From an uncultured Rhizobiaceae group bacterium (GTDB lineage Bacteria; Pseudomonadota; Alphaproteobacteria; Rhizobiales; Rhizobiaceae), in contig CANMVS010000002.1 of the NCBI GenBank assembly GCA_947501445.1, positions 496,001-560,000 of the forward strand: DNA of 64,000 nt, written 5' to 3'. The translations under genes and the position numbers were made by a program. Shown here piece after piece: positions 1-9,609 of the stretch. Positions within the stretch are counted from its first letter, which is position 1; each line of letters begins with the position of its first letter. A model generated the notes under the pieces. That model was not told the DNA's origin, did not search any database, and saw nothing but the letters and a program-made list of their open reading frames with translations.

Positions 1-9
1 TAAACGTCA

Positions 10-1023
10 ATGGTAGGTTCAACCGACCTGACAAATGTGAGCAAAATTACAATGGACAATAATGTGAATGCTCAAATGAGCGCAAAGACCGCGTCACAGC
101 AAAGCGGGAAATCCGGTGCCGGCAATAGCAAGGCGGATGGAGCAATCATTGAATCCAACATTCAGTTCACGACCGAAGACAATTTTCCGCTGGCCGGAAC
201 CCTGTTCACAGCAGCAACGACGTCATCGCCACAGAATGACGGACCGCTCGTCCTGATTTCATCAGCGACGGGTGCACCGAGGGGATTCTACCGGTCATTT
301 GCCCGTTACCTTGTGGAAAGCGGCAGCCGTGCGGTGTTAACCTACGACTACCGCGGACTCCCAGCCTCCCCTCCTCCTGCCGGGTTTTCCGGGCGTCTTA
401 ATATGCGCGATTGGGGACAGCAGGATATGCCTGCAGCCATTGAAAGGTTGAATTCTGAAGCTCCCGGCCATTTGATGGTCGGCGTCGGACAATCATTTGG
501 CGGTCAGGCGCTCGGTCTTTGTGGTATGGCGGATCGGTTCGAGCGCTACTGCATGGTCGCCAGCCTGTCCGGCTATTGGCGCAATACGAATACGCCATGG
601 CAAAATCTGATCAAAATGAACCTGATGGGGCTGCCGGTTACAGCACTGCTTGGGCGTACTGCAACGTGGATGGGGTTGGGCGAACCCATCCCGGCCAGCG
701 TGTTCCGGGATTGGACAAAATGGTGCAATCATCACGAGTACTTCTTTGACGATCCCCTTGTCGCCGCCCGAGAGGGTTATGCCCGGGTCAAAACGCCAAT
801 TTTATCCTTGGGCATGCGTGATGATCCATGGGGTACGCCAGCAGCAATCAATGGATTGATGAAACACTATGTCAACGCGGAAATTATCCAGCGCTGGTTT
901 TCATCTGACGATACCGCAGGACTGAAAATTGGGCATTTGGGATTTTTCCGATCGCGATTCCGCGACACATTGTGGCCGGATGTCGGCAACTGGCTGTTGG
1001 CGATCAGCCACAAAAACACATAA
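10..1023 (+). CDS. alpha/beta hydrolase (COG4757-like), copy 1
   Basis: This is a predicted cytoplasmic alpha/beta-fold hydrolase with unknown substrate. The nucleophile elbow is visible as GQSFGG (GxSxG). A later DDPWGTP segment fits the acid residue, and GHLGFFRS near the C-terminus fits the catalytic histidine. I see no signal peptide. The first 50 residues are polar, rich in N, S, A and K, and probably disordered. ATG at 52 and 76 are possible alternative starts, and no start has a strong ribosome binding site. The gene is followed by a clear paralogue in the same direction, so the pair looks like a tandem duplication. The family assignment comes from overall pattern; the substrate cannot be inferred. 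Confidence 0.8.
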   Translation: MVGSTDLTNVSKITMDNNVNAQMSAKTASQQSGKSGAGNSKADGAIIESNIQFTTEDNFPLAGTLFTAATTSSPQNDGPLVLISSATGAPRGFYRSFARYLVESGSRAVLTYDYRGLPASPPPAGFSGRLNMRDWGQQDMPAAIERLNSEAPGHLMVGVGQSFGGQALGLCGMADRFERYCMVASLSGYWRNTNTPWQNLIKMNLMGLPVTALLGRTATWMGLGEPIPASVFRDWTKWCNHHEYFFDDPLVAAREGYARVKTPILSLGMRDDPWGTPAAINGLMKHYVNAEIIQRWFSSDDTAGLKIGHLGFFRSRFRDTLWPDVGNWLLAISHKNT

Positions 1024-1143
1024 TTCCGGAAACCTGCCCCAAAAGATCCAATAAATATCGACGTGTAACTATTATTTGTTTTGCTATATACTATCAATTA
1101 TCGATATATATATCTTAATATTGATGAATGCACGGAAACCCAA

Positions 1144-2100
1144 ATGTACAATAGTTCCACCGTACAGACTGATGCAAATAAATCTGTAGAAAATCAGATC
1201 ACGCAGACGACTGTTAGTTTTCCGAGTACAGATGGTTTTCCACTGACCGGAACGCTGTTTACAGGCAGCGCCCCAAAAAAAAGTTCAGACGCACCGCTTA
1301 TACTGATTTCTTCAGCGGCCAGTACGTCTCGCGATATTTATAGAAAATTTGCCAGGGCACTTGTCGCCTCTGGTGGTCAGGCCGTAATGACCTATGACTA
1401 TCGAGGTCTGCCTGGAAGCCCAAAGCCCGGAAACTGGCGAGAACGAATATACATGGGTGACTGGGGCGTTAAAGATATGCCGGCTGCTGCAGAACGGCTG
1501 CAACAGGAATACCCGAAGCATCCTTTGGTGGGCATTGGACACAGTTTTGGTGGTCTGGCCATCGGGCTTTGCGGTGAGGCTCATCGATATGAGCGTTATT
1601 GCACGGTCGCATCGAGCCTCGGCCACTGGCGTCACACTGAATCGCCCTGGCAGGTATTTTTCATGTTGAATTTTTTTGGCTTGCCAATATCAGTCCTGTT
1701 CGGCACCTCTCCGCGATGGCTTGGCTTTGGTGTCCCCACGCCCGCCAGTGTTGTTTGGGACTGCACCCGATGGTGCAACAATCCGAACTTTTTCTTTGAA
1801 GACAAACAATTGCAGGCGGCAGAACGAATGGCCAGTGTCGAGATACCAATCCTGGGTCTTGGATTTAGCGACGACCCATGGAGTGGTCCGACTGCCATGG
1901 GCAAGTTCTTTCAACATATGACCAACGCCGACATAACCGCACGATGGTTAACCCCGGACGATGCCGGGGGCAAACCGATCAAACATCTGGGTTTTTTCAG
2001 GTCGCACTTCGAGGAAACGCTTTGGCCCAATGCAATTGACTGGTTGCTCGGCAGCAGCACGGGCCAAAGGAATGTCGCTGCAAATTCCTTTGACGCATAG
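1144..2100 (+). CDS. alpha/beta hydrolase (COG4757-like), copy 2
   Basis: This is the paralogue of the preceding gene and collinear with it from the GTLFT segment to the WLL motif near the end. It keeps the GHSFGG nucleophile elbow, the DDPWSGP acid-loop segment and the KHLGFFRS histidine segment, so the catalytic triad looks intact. I chose ATG at 1144 because GGAAAC lies just upstream; the longer reading frame from 1081 adds an AT-rich, unlikely leader. The 120-nt gap to copy 1 is AT-rich and may hold its own promoter. The gene ends 6 nt before the convergent gor stop codon. The function is an unassigned hydrolase. Confidence 0.8.
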   Translation: MYNSSTVQTDANKSVENQITQTTVSFPSTDGFPLTGTLFTGSAPKKSSDAPLILISSAASTSRDIYRKFARALVASGGQAVMTYDYRGLPGSPKPGNWRERIYMGDWGVKDMPAAAERLQQEYPKHPLVGIGHSFGGLAIGLCGEAHRYERYCTVASSLGHWRHTESPWQVFFMLNFFGLPISVLFGTSPRWLGFGVPTPASVVWDCTRWCNNPNFFFEDKQLQAAERMASVEIPILGLGFSDDPWSGPTAMGKFFQHMTNADITARWLTPDDAGGKPIKHLGFFRSHFEETLWPNAIDWLLGSSTGQRNVAANSFDA

Positions 2101-2106
2101 TGCTGT

Positions 2107-3498
2107 CTATTCGACCCTTTGGCCGTTCACAACGGTGTAGCTTGGCGAATACATGGTGACCAGTTCCTCCGCTGCAGTGGGGTGCACAGCCATTGTTCTG
2201 TCAAAGTCATCCTTTGTGCACCCTGCTTTCAGAGCAATCGCAAGAACCTGCGCCAGTTCGCCTGCGTCGGGTCCAAGAATATGGGCGCCAACAACACGTC
2301 TGTCAGCAGCGTTGACCACAAGTTTCATGACCATTTTTTCCTGTCGCCCGGACAAAGTATGTTTCATTGGGCGGAAGAATGCGCTGTAAATCTCCAATGT
2401 CTCGAATTTACCGGCGGCCTCGTCTTCTGACAACCCCACAGTACCGATTTCGGGCTGGGAAAAAACAGCGGTGGCGATCATATCATGATCCGGTGTGGCA
2501 GGGTTGTCGCGAAATGCGGTGTCAATCACGCACATCGCCTCATGGATAGCCACGGGGGTTAATTGCACCCGGTTTGTCACGTCCCCAACAGCAAATATGT
2601 GACCAACGCTCGTGCGCATATGTTCATCAACGACAATGCCACCGGCTTTGTCCACGTCGACACCGGCAGCCTCCAGACCAAGCCCCGCAGTATTGGGAAT
2701 ACGCCCGATTGCCATCATGGTCTGGTCAACCTTGAGGTTCTTGCCAGCAGAAGTGATGACGTCCAAACGGTCATCAGCAGAGCGTTTGACGCTGTTGATT
2801 ACTTCACCACAAAGTATTCTGATGCCTTTTTCTTCCATCGTCTTGTGCAGCGTCAATCGAAGGTCGCGGTCAAAGTTTTTCAATATTTCAACGCCGCGAT
2901 AGATCAGGGTCGTTTCCACACCCAGTCCATGAAAGATATTGGCAAACTCGACCGCAATATATCCGCCGCCGGCAATCAGAATGGATTTTGGCAGTTCGGC
3001 CAGATCGAACGCTTCATTCGACGTAATCGTCAGCTCATGGCCTTCCATCGCATCAGCCGGGTTGGCTTTACCACCCACTGCAATCAGAATTTTGTCAGCA
3101 GTTACAATTTGATTGGTACTTAAAATTCTGATTTTGTGATCATCGACCAATTCAGCACGGCTGTCAAAAATCTCCGCACCGGCATTGCCAAGCCCCTTGC
3201 GATACAGACCTTCAAGTCTGGCGATTTCCTTGTCCTTGTTTGCAACAAGCTTCTTCCAGTCGAATCGGCTTTGCCCGACACTCCAGCCATAGCCTTCCGC
3301 ATCTTCAAACTCTTCGGCAAAATGGGATGCATAAACAAACAGCTTTTTGGGAACGCAGCCCCGAATGACACAGGTTCCGCCGTAGCGGAACTCTTCAGCA
3401 ATACCGACTCTCTTACCCATTGCTGCGGCAAGACGGGCGGCACGAACACCGCCTGATCCGCCACCAATCACAAAAAAGTCATATTCAAAATCGGTCAT
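2107..3498 (-). CDS. gor: glutathione-disulfide reductase
   Basis: This enzyme reduces oxidised glutathione with NADPH in the cytoplasm. At 463 residues it has the normal family length. The FAD-binding motif IGGGSGGVRAAR is at residues 11-22, and the redox-active disulfide is in GGTCVIRGC (C43 and C48). A second GGGYIAVEF motif serves the NADPH domain, and the dimer-interface HPTAAEE, with the proton-relay histidine, is near residue 439. The start is preceded by GTGAGA. It sits downstream of rpiA and a DUF2059 gene on the same strand, an order I recall from rhizobia, but a hairpin terminator separates it from the DUF2059 gene, so it probably has its own promoter. Confidence 0.96.
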   Translation of the reverse strand: MTDFEYDFFVIGGGSGGVRAARLAAAMGKRVGIAEEFRYGGTCVIRGCVPKKLFVYASHFAEEFEDAEGYGWSVGQSRFDWKKLVANKDKEIARLEGLYRKGLGNAGAEIFDSRAELVDDHKIRILSTNQIVTADKILIAVGGKANPADAMEGHELTITSNEAFDLAELPKSILIAGGGYIAVEFANIFHGLGVETTLIYRGVEILKNFDRDLRLTLHKTMEEKGIRILCGEVINSVKRSADDRLDVITSAGKNLKVDQTMMAIGRIPNTAGLGLEAAGVDVDKAGGIVVDEHMRTSVGHIFAVGDVTNRVQLTPVAIHEAMCVIDTAFRDNPATPDHDMIATAVFSQPEIGTVGLSEDEAAGKFETLEIYSAFFRPMKHTLSGRQEKMVMKLVVNAADRRVVGAHILGPDAGELAQVLAIALKAGCTKDDFDRTMAVHPTAAEELVTMYSPSYTVVNGQRVE

Positions 3499-3570
3499 TT
3501 TATCTCACTCGGAATAGAGGCTGGAGGGGTCCCATGGAAAATCACAATTTAGGAACCATCCAGCAAAAGA

Positions 3571-3593
3571 AAAGCCCGGTTGAACCGGGCTTT
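3571..3593 (-). terminator. intrinsic terminator after DUF2059 gene
   Basis: A 10-bp perfect stem (AAAGCCCGGT / ACCGGGCTTT) with a 3-nt loop lies 23 nt beyond the DUF2059 stop codon. Read on the minus strand, the stem is followed by a T-rich run. It lies between that gene and the start of gor. Confidence 0.85.
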
Positions 3594-3615
3594 TTTCACG
3601 ACTGCGTGACAATCG

Positions 3616-4164
3616 CTATTGTGCGTCTTCGGTTTTTGCTTCGGCGGGAGTTTCGCCAATGCGGGCAACCAGCGCTTTTTCCGTTGCAGCCGACAGATCA
3701 CGCGATATCCCATTGGACCAGATTTCAGCCGCCTGAAGCAATTCGCGTGTTACAATCGGACCGGACTGAAGAAGTTTCTTGCCCGCCGGACTGTCGTAGA
3801 AAGTTTGAATCGCCGTCAGTTCTTCTTCACTGAAATTCTTGGCATAGATGGAAGCTGCCTCTCTTTCCAGGTCTGCGCGCCGCCCGGCCATTTCAATGGC
3901 CGTCTCATCAACAGTGACCGAAATGGCCTCCTGTAGATTTGGTGCGGTCTGAATGAGCGCGGTTTTAAGATTCTGGGCCGCATTTGGCAAAATGGCATCG
4001 AACTGATTTGTCGCACCGATCGCATTAATTGCACCGCGCGCAGCCGCCAGATGCTCGGCGGATGGCTCCTGCGCCATAGCGGGCGCCGAGAGACCTACCG
4101 TTGCCGTGGCAATCAACACCAATGCACACCGGTGAAACCCTTTGGCCATGCTCATCTGTCTCAT
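3616..4164 (-). CDS. DUF2059 domain-containing secreted protein
   Basis: This is a 182-residue protein of unknown role. A signal peptide is visible, with a hydrophobic core followed by APAMAQ, so it is probably periplasmic. The mature part is helical and matches the DUF2059 pattern, including a [12 protein letters not shown]-like segment typical of the family. The ATG overlaps the rpiA stop in ATGA, so the two are translationally coupled; AAGGAAG upstream supports this start. In-frame ATGs at residues 4 and 6 are alternatives. Transcription probably ends at the terminator at 3571-3593. No enzymatic motif is seen. Confidence 0.85.
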   Translation of the reverse strand: MRQMSMAKGFHRCALVLIATATVGLSAPAMAQEPSAEHLAAARGAINAIGATNQFDAILPNAAQNLKTALIQTAPNLQEAISVTVDETAIEMAGRRADLEREAASIYAKNFSEEELTAIQTFYDSPAGKKLLQSGPIVTRELLQAAEIWSNGISRDLSAATEKALVARIGETPAEAKTEDAQ

Positions 4165-4871
4165 ATCTGCTGACTTCCTTTGTTATTCATTATCTTTATG
4201 CCAGACGGACCGGCAATAATCGCTTCGCATGCAACACCCAGAAACATGCCATGCTCTACGACACCTGGTATCGCATGCAGCGCATCAGACAGCGCTTCTG
4301 CATCTGGAATAAGGCTAAAAGATGCATCAAAAATAAAATGCCCGCCATCTGTTTCAAACGGCACTGTGCCATCCATCCGCAGGTTGATATCGCCGCCAAG
4401 ACCAAGACGAACAGCCGCCTTGTCAAGTGCCCTATGTGTTGCAGTCATGCCAAATTTGTTGATTTCAATGGGTAGCGCAAATGCGCCCAATGTATCAACA
4501 ACTTTGGACTCATCCGCTATGACGATCATCCTTTTGGATGCGGCAGCAACTATCTTTTCGCGCAAAAGTGCCCCGCCACCGCCTTTGATCAGCCGTAACG
4601 CCGCATCAACCTCATCTGTCCCATCAATTGTCAGGTCAAGTTCAGGTAGTTCTTCCAATGAAAAAAGAGGTACACCGAGTTCAACGCACAGGCCAGCTGT
4701 GCGCTCTGAAGTTGGAACGCCCTTTACCTCAAAACCGGATTCAACCTTTTCAGCCAGTAGACGCACAAATTCATCTGCTGTGCTGCCGGTGCCAATGCCG
4801 AGGCGCATGCCATTTTCAACACGCCCCAATGCAACGCGCGCGGCTTCAATTTTCAGTTGACGGGCGTCCAT
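4161..4871 (-). CDS. rpiA: ribose-5-phosphate isomerase A
   Basis: RpiA interconverts ribose 5-phosphate and ribulose 5-phosphate in the pentose phosphate pathway. Hallmarks are [11 protein letters not shown] near the N-terminus (phosphate loop), the DGTDEVD segment with the active-site aspartates, and [13 protein letters not shown] containing the catalytic Glu and Lys. I prefer ATG at 4871 over 4892 because GGGAGA lies between them at suitable spacing, giving about 236 residues, the usual size. It is followed by, and overlaps, the DUF2059 gene. It is divergent from gph; the roughly 220-nt gap must hold promoters for both. A short palindrome ATTGATCAAT lies at 5002-5011 but could be chance. 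Confidence 0.95.
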   Translation of the reverse strand: MDARQLKIEAARVALGRVENGMRLGIGTGSTADEFVRLLAEKVESGFEVKGVPTSERTAGLCVELGVPLFSLEELPELDLTIDGTDEVDAALRLIKGGGGALLREKIVAAASKRMIVIADESKVVDTLGAFALPIEINKFGMTATHRALDKAAVRLGLGGDINLRMDGTVPFETDGGHFIFDASFSLIPDAEALSDALHAIPGVVEHGMFLGVACEAIIAGPSGIKIMNNKGSQQI

Positions 4872-5093
4872 ACGCCAATTTCTCCCAGTCATTGTCTGTG
4901 CGCTGTTACCATGTCATTCGTCACAAGCATAGACGTAATTCTCGCATATCCGGATCAGGGGCGCTCCATCAACTGAAAATACCATTCCATCAATGTTTGA
5001 GATTGATCAATTGTTGCATCGGGGCAAAACTCCTTGCAATGGATCGGCCACTGGCCTACCGCAGATACATTCAATTTTTAAGACGGTTCCCCA

Positions 5094-5771
5094 ATGACAA
5101 CCCCACTCATCATATTTGATCTCGACGGCACCCTGCTCGACACCGCGCCGGATTTGATGACAAGCCTCAATCATGTGATAGGAACGCTCGATCTGGCACC
5201 GGTGGCCTATCCCGACATGACATTTCTTGTTGGGGCCGGCGCACGCATGATGATTTCACGCGCACTTGCGCTTCGCGAAACCACGATAAGTGAGACGGAA
5301 CATGAGCGCCTGTTTGACCTGTTCCTTGATCACTACAGTGCTGAAATGCCTGGAGCGTCTAGGCCTTATCCAGGACTTGACAATGCACTCGACAGATTGG
5401 CTGCAGCAGACATGAAATTGGCTGTATGCACCAACAAAGTTGAAGCGATGGCACTTCGATTGCTGGATTTGACTGGCCATCTGCCGCGGTTTGCCACGGT
5501 CACCGGCGGCGATACATTTGCGGTTAGAAAACCGCAAGCCGGGCACATTCTTGAAACAATCAAACGGGCTGGAGGAAATGCCTCCGCCGCCATCATGGTT
5601 GGCGATTCCATAAATGATATTGCTGCGGCCGCAAATGCGGGTATCCCGTCAATCGGTGTTCCATTCGGTTACACCGACAAGCCCATCGCAGAACTGAACC
5701 CGACCCGGGTAATCTCGCATTACGATGAGCTGACAACGGATCTGATCCACACCCTGTTAACAGCGCAATGA
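5094..5771 (+). CDS. gph: phosphoglycolate phosphatase, HAD superfamily
   Basis: This hydrolyses 2-phosphoglycolate or a similar small phosphate ester. HAD motif I is FDLDGTLLDTAP at residues 8-19 (nucleophile Asp and general acid Asp). Motif II is AVCTNK, motif III is the Lys in RKPQAGH, and motif IV is GDSINDIAAA. The cap is helical (C1 type), as in Gph. The length of 225 residues is normal. The gene is monocistronic, followed by a bidirectional-looking terminator, and divergent from rpiA; rpiA/gph neighbourhoods are common in alphaproteobacteria. The exact substrate among HAD phosphatases is inferred. Confidence 0.87.
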   Translation: MTTPLIIFDLDGTLLDTAPDLMTSLNHVIGTLDLAPVAYPDMTFLVGAGARMMISRALALRETTISETEHERLFDLFLDHYSAEMPGASRPYPGLDNALDRLAAADMKLAVCTNKVEAMALRLLDLTGHLPRFATVTGGDTFAVRKPQAGHILETIKRAGGNASAAIMVGDSINDIAAAANAGIPSIGVPFGYTDKPIAELNPTRVISHYDELTTDLIHTLLTAQ

Positions 5772-5825
5772 TCCGGCCGGAACAGTTCAGCCCTGTTTTG
5801 GAGCAAAACCCAGCGGATGGGATGA

Positions 5826-5870
5826 TGCGCGATCCGACCCGGGGCAGGCCCTGCCCGGTTCGCGCATTTT
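5826..5870 (+). terminator. terminator between gph and the L,D-transpeptidase gene
   Basis: The outer stem TGCGCGA / TCGCGCA encloses a GC-rich inner stem (GGGCAG / CTGCCC) and is followed by TTTT. It lies between two convergent genes. The adjoining GCATTTT / AAATGC hairpin may serve the minus strand. Confidence 0.7.
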
Positions 5871-5879
5871 CAAAAATGC

Positions 5880-7871
5880 CTAGCCTTTGGCACTTCTGGT
5901 TTTTTCGGTACGAGCAATCGCATCATTGAGGCGTTTGTCACGATCATACATGTCGGCGTAATAGCCAATTGTCCCATCTTCTTTCGGCCAGGCCGTAAAA
6001 TAGGACACGTAGACCGGAATATTACCCGGTACGGGTTCAGCAAGATTGCGTCCTTGTGCGATCTGCTGCGCGACATGTTCGCGGGTTGACCCGAGAACTG
6101 CCGCCGCCATACCCCGTGGATCGTGTAATCTCACACACCCATGACTGAGCGCACGTGAATCCCGATCGAACAGGTTCTTTGAAGGTGTGTCATGCATGTA
6201 AATCGCATGTTTGTTGGGAAAGAGAATTTTAAGTTCACCCAGAGCATTCTTCTTGCCGGGCGGCTGGCGCACATCCACCGGTATCGAATTGGGACCTACG
6301 CCATACCAATTGATATTTCTGGATGAAACACGTCTTCCCCTGCGATCTGTCAACTCATAGCCAAGACGGTCAAGATAAGAGGGGTCCTGGCGCAGCTTGG
6401 GAACCATTTCATTGACAATAATCGAGCCCGGCACGCCCCAGTAGGGATTGTATTCAATTCTCTCGATTTCGTCCTGAAAGAAACTTGTCTGGTTGGATTT
6501 TTTACCAACCACAACACGCATTGAAATGGCTTCCTTATCATTGTTGATATAGGCCGCGTTATAGGCTGGCTGATTGATGAAGACATGGCGTGAACCCAGA
6601 TTGCGCGGCAACCAGCGCAAACGTTCCATTGCCAATACCACCATGTCAATTTTACTGGCGTTCGACATGTCAGTCATCTTGCGGATTGTGTTTTTTCCCA
6701 CAATGCCGTCAGCAGACAATTTGTTTTCCCGCTGGAAATCCTTGACCAGCGCGACAAGTTCCGGCGAATAGGCATTACTTTCGCCATTTTTGAATTCGAC
6801 AAGCGTTATACCGTGATTGACAATAAGCTCGTCTGAACCCTTTTTGCGAATGGCTGCAACGACATTGCGCAGTTCCGGATTGGTAACCCCTGGTTTCAGG
6901 AAGGTTCCATCGGCAATCTCAATATTATTTTCAGCATCCGCAGTCCGCAATTGTGCAAGTTCAGCGGTCAGTGCCTTGAACTGCCGGTTCCCCGGGTTGC
7001 TGCCTGAAAGATAAACGCCGGTATCAGCGGTTGCGGCCAAATTGCCCAGAGCCGATACCAGGTCAACTTTCTTGCGTTTGAAATCGTGATACCCTGAAAG
7101 TCTGTTCGGATCGATCCGACCACGGGTGGCGTCAAGTACATAGCCAAGTGCTTTCGCACTCATATTCATTTCAAAAAGCACCAATGAGCGGGCAGCATCT
7201 TCCTGTACCCCATCATCAGACGCCTGTGCCGGCAATGTGACTTCGTAGTCTGACGGCGTCAGTCCGTAATCTTCGGCCTTGGCCATGGCCGCAATGGCCT
7301 GCTGCGCGCGTTCATTGACGGCGCCCTCACTCACCCAGATAAAAGCAGGGTTTTCGCTGTAATACTCGATGAGCGCCTTGCCGACTTCGGGAAGAGCGGT
7401 AATGCGAGCATCCTTCAAATACTGACGGGCAGCATCAAATGCAGCATCTTTGGGCGCAATTTCCGCCGCCGGCTCAACAGGCGGCAATGCAACGCTGACG
7501 GTAGGATCAGCACTAACCACTTCAACACTTGAGGTGATGGCGCTCTCATCAACCGTCTCAGGTGTAATCTCTTCAACAACGGCAAGAGAAGCCAGACTGA
7601 CTGATTTCAACAAATCCGGTTTATAGGTATAAAATCTGGGGCCACGCACTTTAGGCGCCGGTTGAGCGGCCTGGGCCGCCTGACGGGCACGCAGTTTTTC
7701 GATTTCGCGTTTACGATGGCGGGCACCACGATTCTTTTGCCCGAATATGACTTCAAACAGTGAACTTTGAGCATTGGCTGGTTGTGTTGTCGCCGGTAGC
7801 ACGGCCCCCAATGTGAATACACATGTCAGCGCTACCAAACTTGGTCGCATTCCCAATTTCCTGGACTTCAA
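5880..7871 (-). CDS. murein L,D-transpeptidase, YcbB/LdtD type
   Basis: This periplasmic enzyme forms 3-3 cross-links in peptidoglycan. It is 663 residues long. The N-terminus has a signal-like hydrophobic stretch ending ANAQ. Basic and Pro/Ala-rich sequence follows, then a YcbB-like scaffold domain around residues 150-350. A peptidoglycan-binding-like segment lies near 380-410 (VKDFQRENKLSADGIVG). The YkuD catalytic domain covers about 430-620, with the signature SHGCVRL at about 576-582, where C579 is the nucleophile, preceded by HDTP. All catalytic residues are present. Convergent with gph. Nothing in the sequence indicates its regulation. Confidence 0.92.
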   Translation of the reverse strand: MKSRKLGMRPSLVALTCVFTLGAVLPATTQPANAQSSLFEVIFGQKNRGARHRKREIEKLRARQAAQAAQPAPKVRGPRFYTYKPDLLKSVSLASLAVVEEITPETVDESAITSSVEVVSADPTVSVALPPVEPAAEIAPKDAAFDAARQYLKDARITALPEVGKALIEYYSENPAFIWVSEGAVNERAQQAIAAMAKAEDYGLTPSDYEVTLPAQASDDGVQEDAARSLVLFEMNMSAKALGYVLDATRGRIDPNRLSGYHDFKRKKVDLVSALGNLAATADTGVYLSGSNPGNRQFKALTAELAQLRTADAENNIEIADGTFLKPGVTNPELRNVVAAIRKKGSDELIVNHGITLVEFKNGESNAYSPELVALVKDFQRENKLSADGIVGKNTIRKMTDMSNASKIDMVVLAMERLRWLPRNLGSRHVFINQPAYNAAYINNDKEAISMRVVVGKKSNQTSFFQDEIERIEYNPYWGVPGSIIVNEMVPKLRQDPSYLDRLGYELTDRRGRRVSSRNINWYGVGPNSIPVDVRQPPGKKNALGELKILFPNKHAIYMHDTPSKNLFDRDSRALSHGCVRLHDPRGMAAAVLGSTREHVAQQIAQGRNLAEPVPGNIPVYVSYFTAWPKEDGTIGYYADMYDRDKRLNDAIARTEKTRSAKG

Positions 7872-8035
7872 ACCCGATCCCTCCGGTAATATCCCACGAA
7901 TCCGCCTTGTTTCATCGACAGATTCCTATGTCATTGCTACGACTTGTTACGGTCACAGCGCAACAGTCACGCTCATAATTTCACTAAAATACGGCGGATT
8001 TCCTAAAAAATTGATCAACAATTATGCCGTGTGAC

Positions 8036-8707
8036 TTATTTGTCAGTTTTTAATAACCAACCGCAGAACCACAGCGCAATCAATGCTGCCAGTATCTGTG
8101 CAACGATGAATGGGCCGACATCCTGCGGTCGAATTCCAGCGAAACTATTGGAAAACCCGCGTGCTATTGTAACCGCAGGATTGGCAAAAGATGTTGATGC
8201 GGTGAACCAATAGGCCGCCGTGATATAGAGCCCCACAGACATTGCCACTGCACTTTCGCGCGCCTTCAATGTAGCCAGAATTGTCAGCACCAGACCGAAT
8301 GTGGCAACACCTTCGGCAAACCATTGCGAGGACCCGGTTCGTGCTTTTTGTGAAAATTGCAGCACGTCCTGATCAAACATCAAATGCGCGGCCCAAACGC
8401 CGATAACCCCACCAATAATCTGCACCACAATATAGGCCACGGCTGATCTGCGCGCGATGTCACCGCGCACGGCAAAAACAATCGTCACGGCAGGATTGAA
8501 ATGAGCGCCGGAGATGGGGCCCAGCATGGTTATCAAAACGACCAGTATCGCACCTGTCGGCAAAGTGTTGCCCAGCAGTGCAATGGCGACATTTCCACCC
8601 GACAGGGTTTCAGCCATGATGCCGGATCCAACAACCGTTGCCAGCAAAAAGGCCGTACCGACCAATTCGGCGCCCAGTCGCCTTGCGATATTGCCAACCA
8701 TTTTCAA
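8036..8707 (-). CDS. aquaporin / aquaglyceroporin family channel
   Basis: This is a six-helix MIP-family channel of 223 residues. Both pore motifs are present: FNPAVT with N71, and FANPAVTIAR with N176 and the following arginine. It lies 37 nt downstream of an arsenate reductase gene on the same strand. In rhizobia an aquaglyceroporin (AqpS) replaces ArsB/Acr3 and lets arsenite leave the cell after ArsC has made it, and this pairing suggests the same role here. That role is inferred; a water or glycerol channel remains possible. No arsR is seen nearby, so control of the pair is unclear. Its start follows AGATTGAA, a weak ribosome binding site. Confidence 0.88.
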   Translation of the reverse strand: MKMVGNIARRLGAELVGTAFLLATVVGSGIMAETLSGGNVAIALLGNTLPTGAILVVLITMLGPISGAHFNPAVTIVFAVRGDIARRSAVAYIVVQIIGGVIGVWAAHLMFDQDVLQFSQKARTGSSQWFAEGVATFGLVLTILATLKARESAVAMSVGLYITAAYWFTASTSFANPAVTIARGFSNSFAGIRPQDVGPFIVAQILAALIALWFCGWLLKTDK

Positions 8708-8744
8708 TCTCCGTCCATCAATTCATAGTCCAGTCAATTGCCGG

Positions 8745-9275
8745 TCAAATAGCAGCCTGGGCAATCGCAACCTTTGTTGCACCCGCCATAGAGCCAATCT
8801 GTGCCAATGCGTGCTGAAGTTCGTCTTTGTTCATTGTCTGCAGGGGTAGTGCAATCATCGCTTTGATCCGGGCTTCGAGATTTTCATATGCATGCAAAAA
8901 GGCTGCGCGCTTCTGGGCGTCCGTCTCCCCAATGCCTGCCGGATCAGCAATACCCCAATGTGCTTTTACCGGTTGCCCGGGCCATAATGGGCAGCTTTCA
9001 CCAGCCGCCGAATCGCAAACCGTAATTACAATATCCATATGGGGTGCATCGTCTTTGGCAAATTCATCCCAGCTTTTGGACCGATACGTATCGACTGGAT
9101 AATCAAGGTCTGCAAGCAGTGAAATGCCATGGGGATTAGGGGTGCCCCTTGGGTATGACCCGGCGGAAAATCCGCGGACGCGCCCTTCTCCCAGCCGGTT
9201 TAGCAATGCCTCGCCAAGTATCGATCTGGCGGAATTGGCAGTACACAGGATCAGAACATTTATCGGCGTTTGCAC
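8745..9275 (-). CDS. arsC: arsenate reductase, low-Mr phosphatase fold
   Basis: This is an ArsC of the thioredoxin-coupled type that reduces arsenate to arsenite. The P-loop is LCTANSARS, with nucleophile C11 and R17. Two further cysteines in VCDSAAGESC (C87 and C95) match the relay pair of Staphylococcus-type ArsC, with spacing one residue longer. WPG follows, as is typical. I chose GTG at 9275 because GGGGAA sits at good spacing; the longer GTG frame from 9314 adds a non-conserved leader. The protein continues some 40 residues past the core with a helical tail. It is upstream of the aquaporin gene, and together they make a minimal arsenic detoxification unit. Confidence 0.9.
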   Translation of the reverse strand: MQTPINVLILCTANSARSILGEALLNRLGEGRVRGFSAGSYPRGTPNPHGISLLADLDYPVDTYRSKSWDEFAKDDAPHMDIVITVCDSAAGESCPLWPGQPVKAHWGIADPAGIGETDAQKRAAFLHAYENLEARIKAMIALPLQTMNKDELQHALAQIGSMAGATKVAIAQAAI

Positions 9276-9609
9276 TTTATCATTCCCCAACTTTGCCTTG
9301 GTCCAAGACCACACAATGTTTCATCCGGTCGGCCGGGTACAGACCGCCAACCTATCTAGACTTCTGGAAATCATGATTTATCGATGATTGCAAGCCAATC
9401 GTGGTGTAAAGTCCGATGAGACATCGGCTGTGGTCTGCAATTGTGTATACAGACACAAAAAATTCACAAAACGGCTCATTGCGATGCGGCCCGCAAATGT
9501 CGCGATTGGCGGCTGCTGCGTGGAATTCATACACAGGTCAGTTCACGGAAAATTTGACCTTATACGGGATAAACTCCAAAAATGACCGATGATTTGGGGA
9601 ATGAAACCT
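9276..9609. other. intergenic region between arsC and the anchor-ferredoxin gene
   Basis: About 330 nt between divergent genes. It holds a possible plus-strand promoter (TTGACC at 9555-9560 with TATACG and GATAAA downstream). Short reading frames on both strands lack ribosome binding sites and family resemblance. I see no convincing ArsR-type operator or RNA gene. Confidence 0.4.

Noticed and set aside
2563-3123. 186-residue open frame antisense to gor
   Set aside because: It lies wholly within gor, and gor has all its family motifs; the frame is a shadow.
9388-9585. 65-residue open frame upstream of the anchor-ferredoxin gene
   Set aside because: TTG start, no ribosome binding site, and no recognisable family; likely chance.
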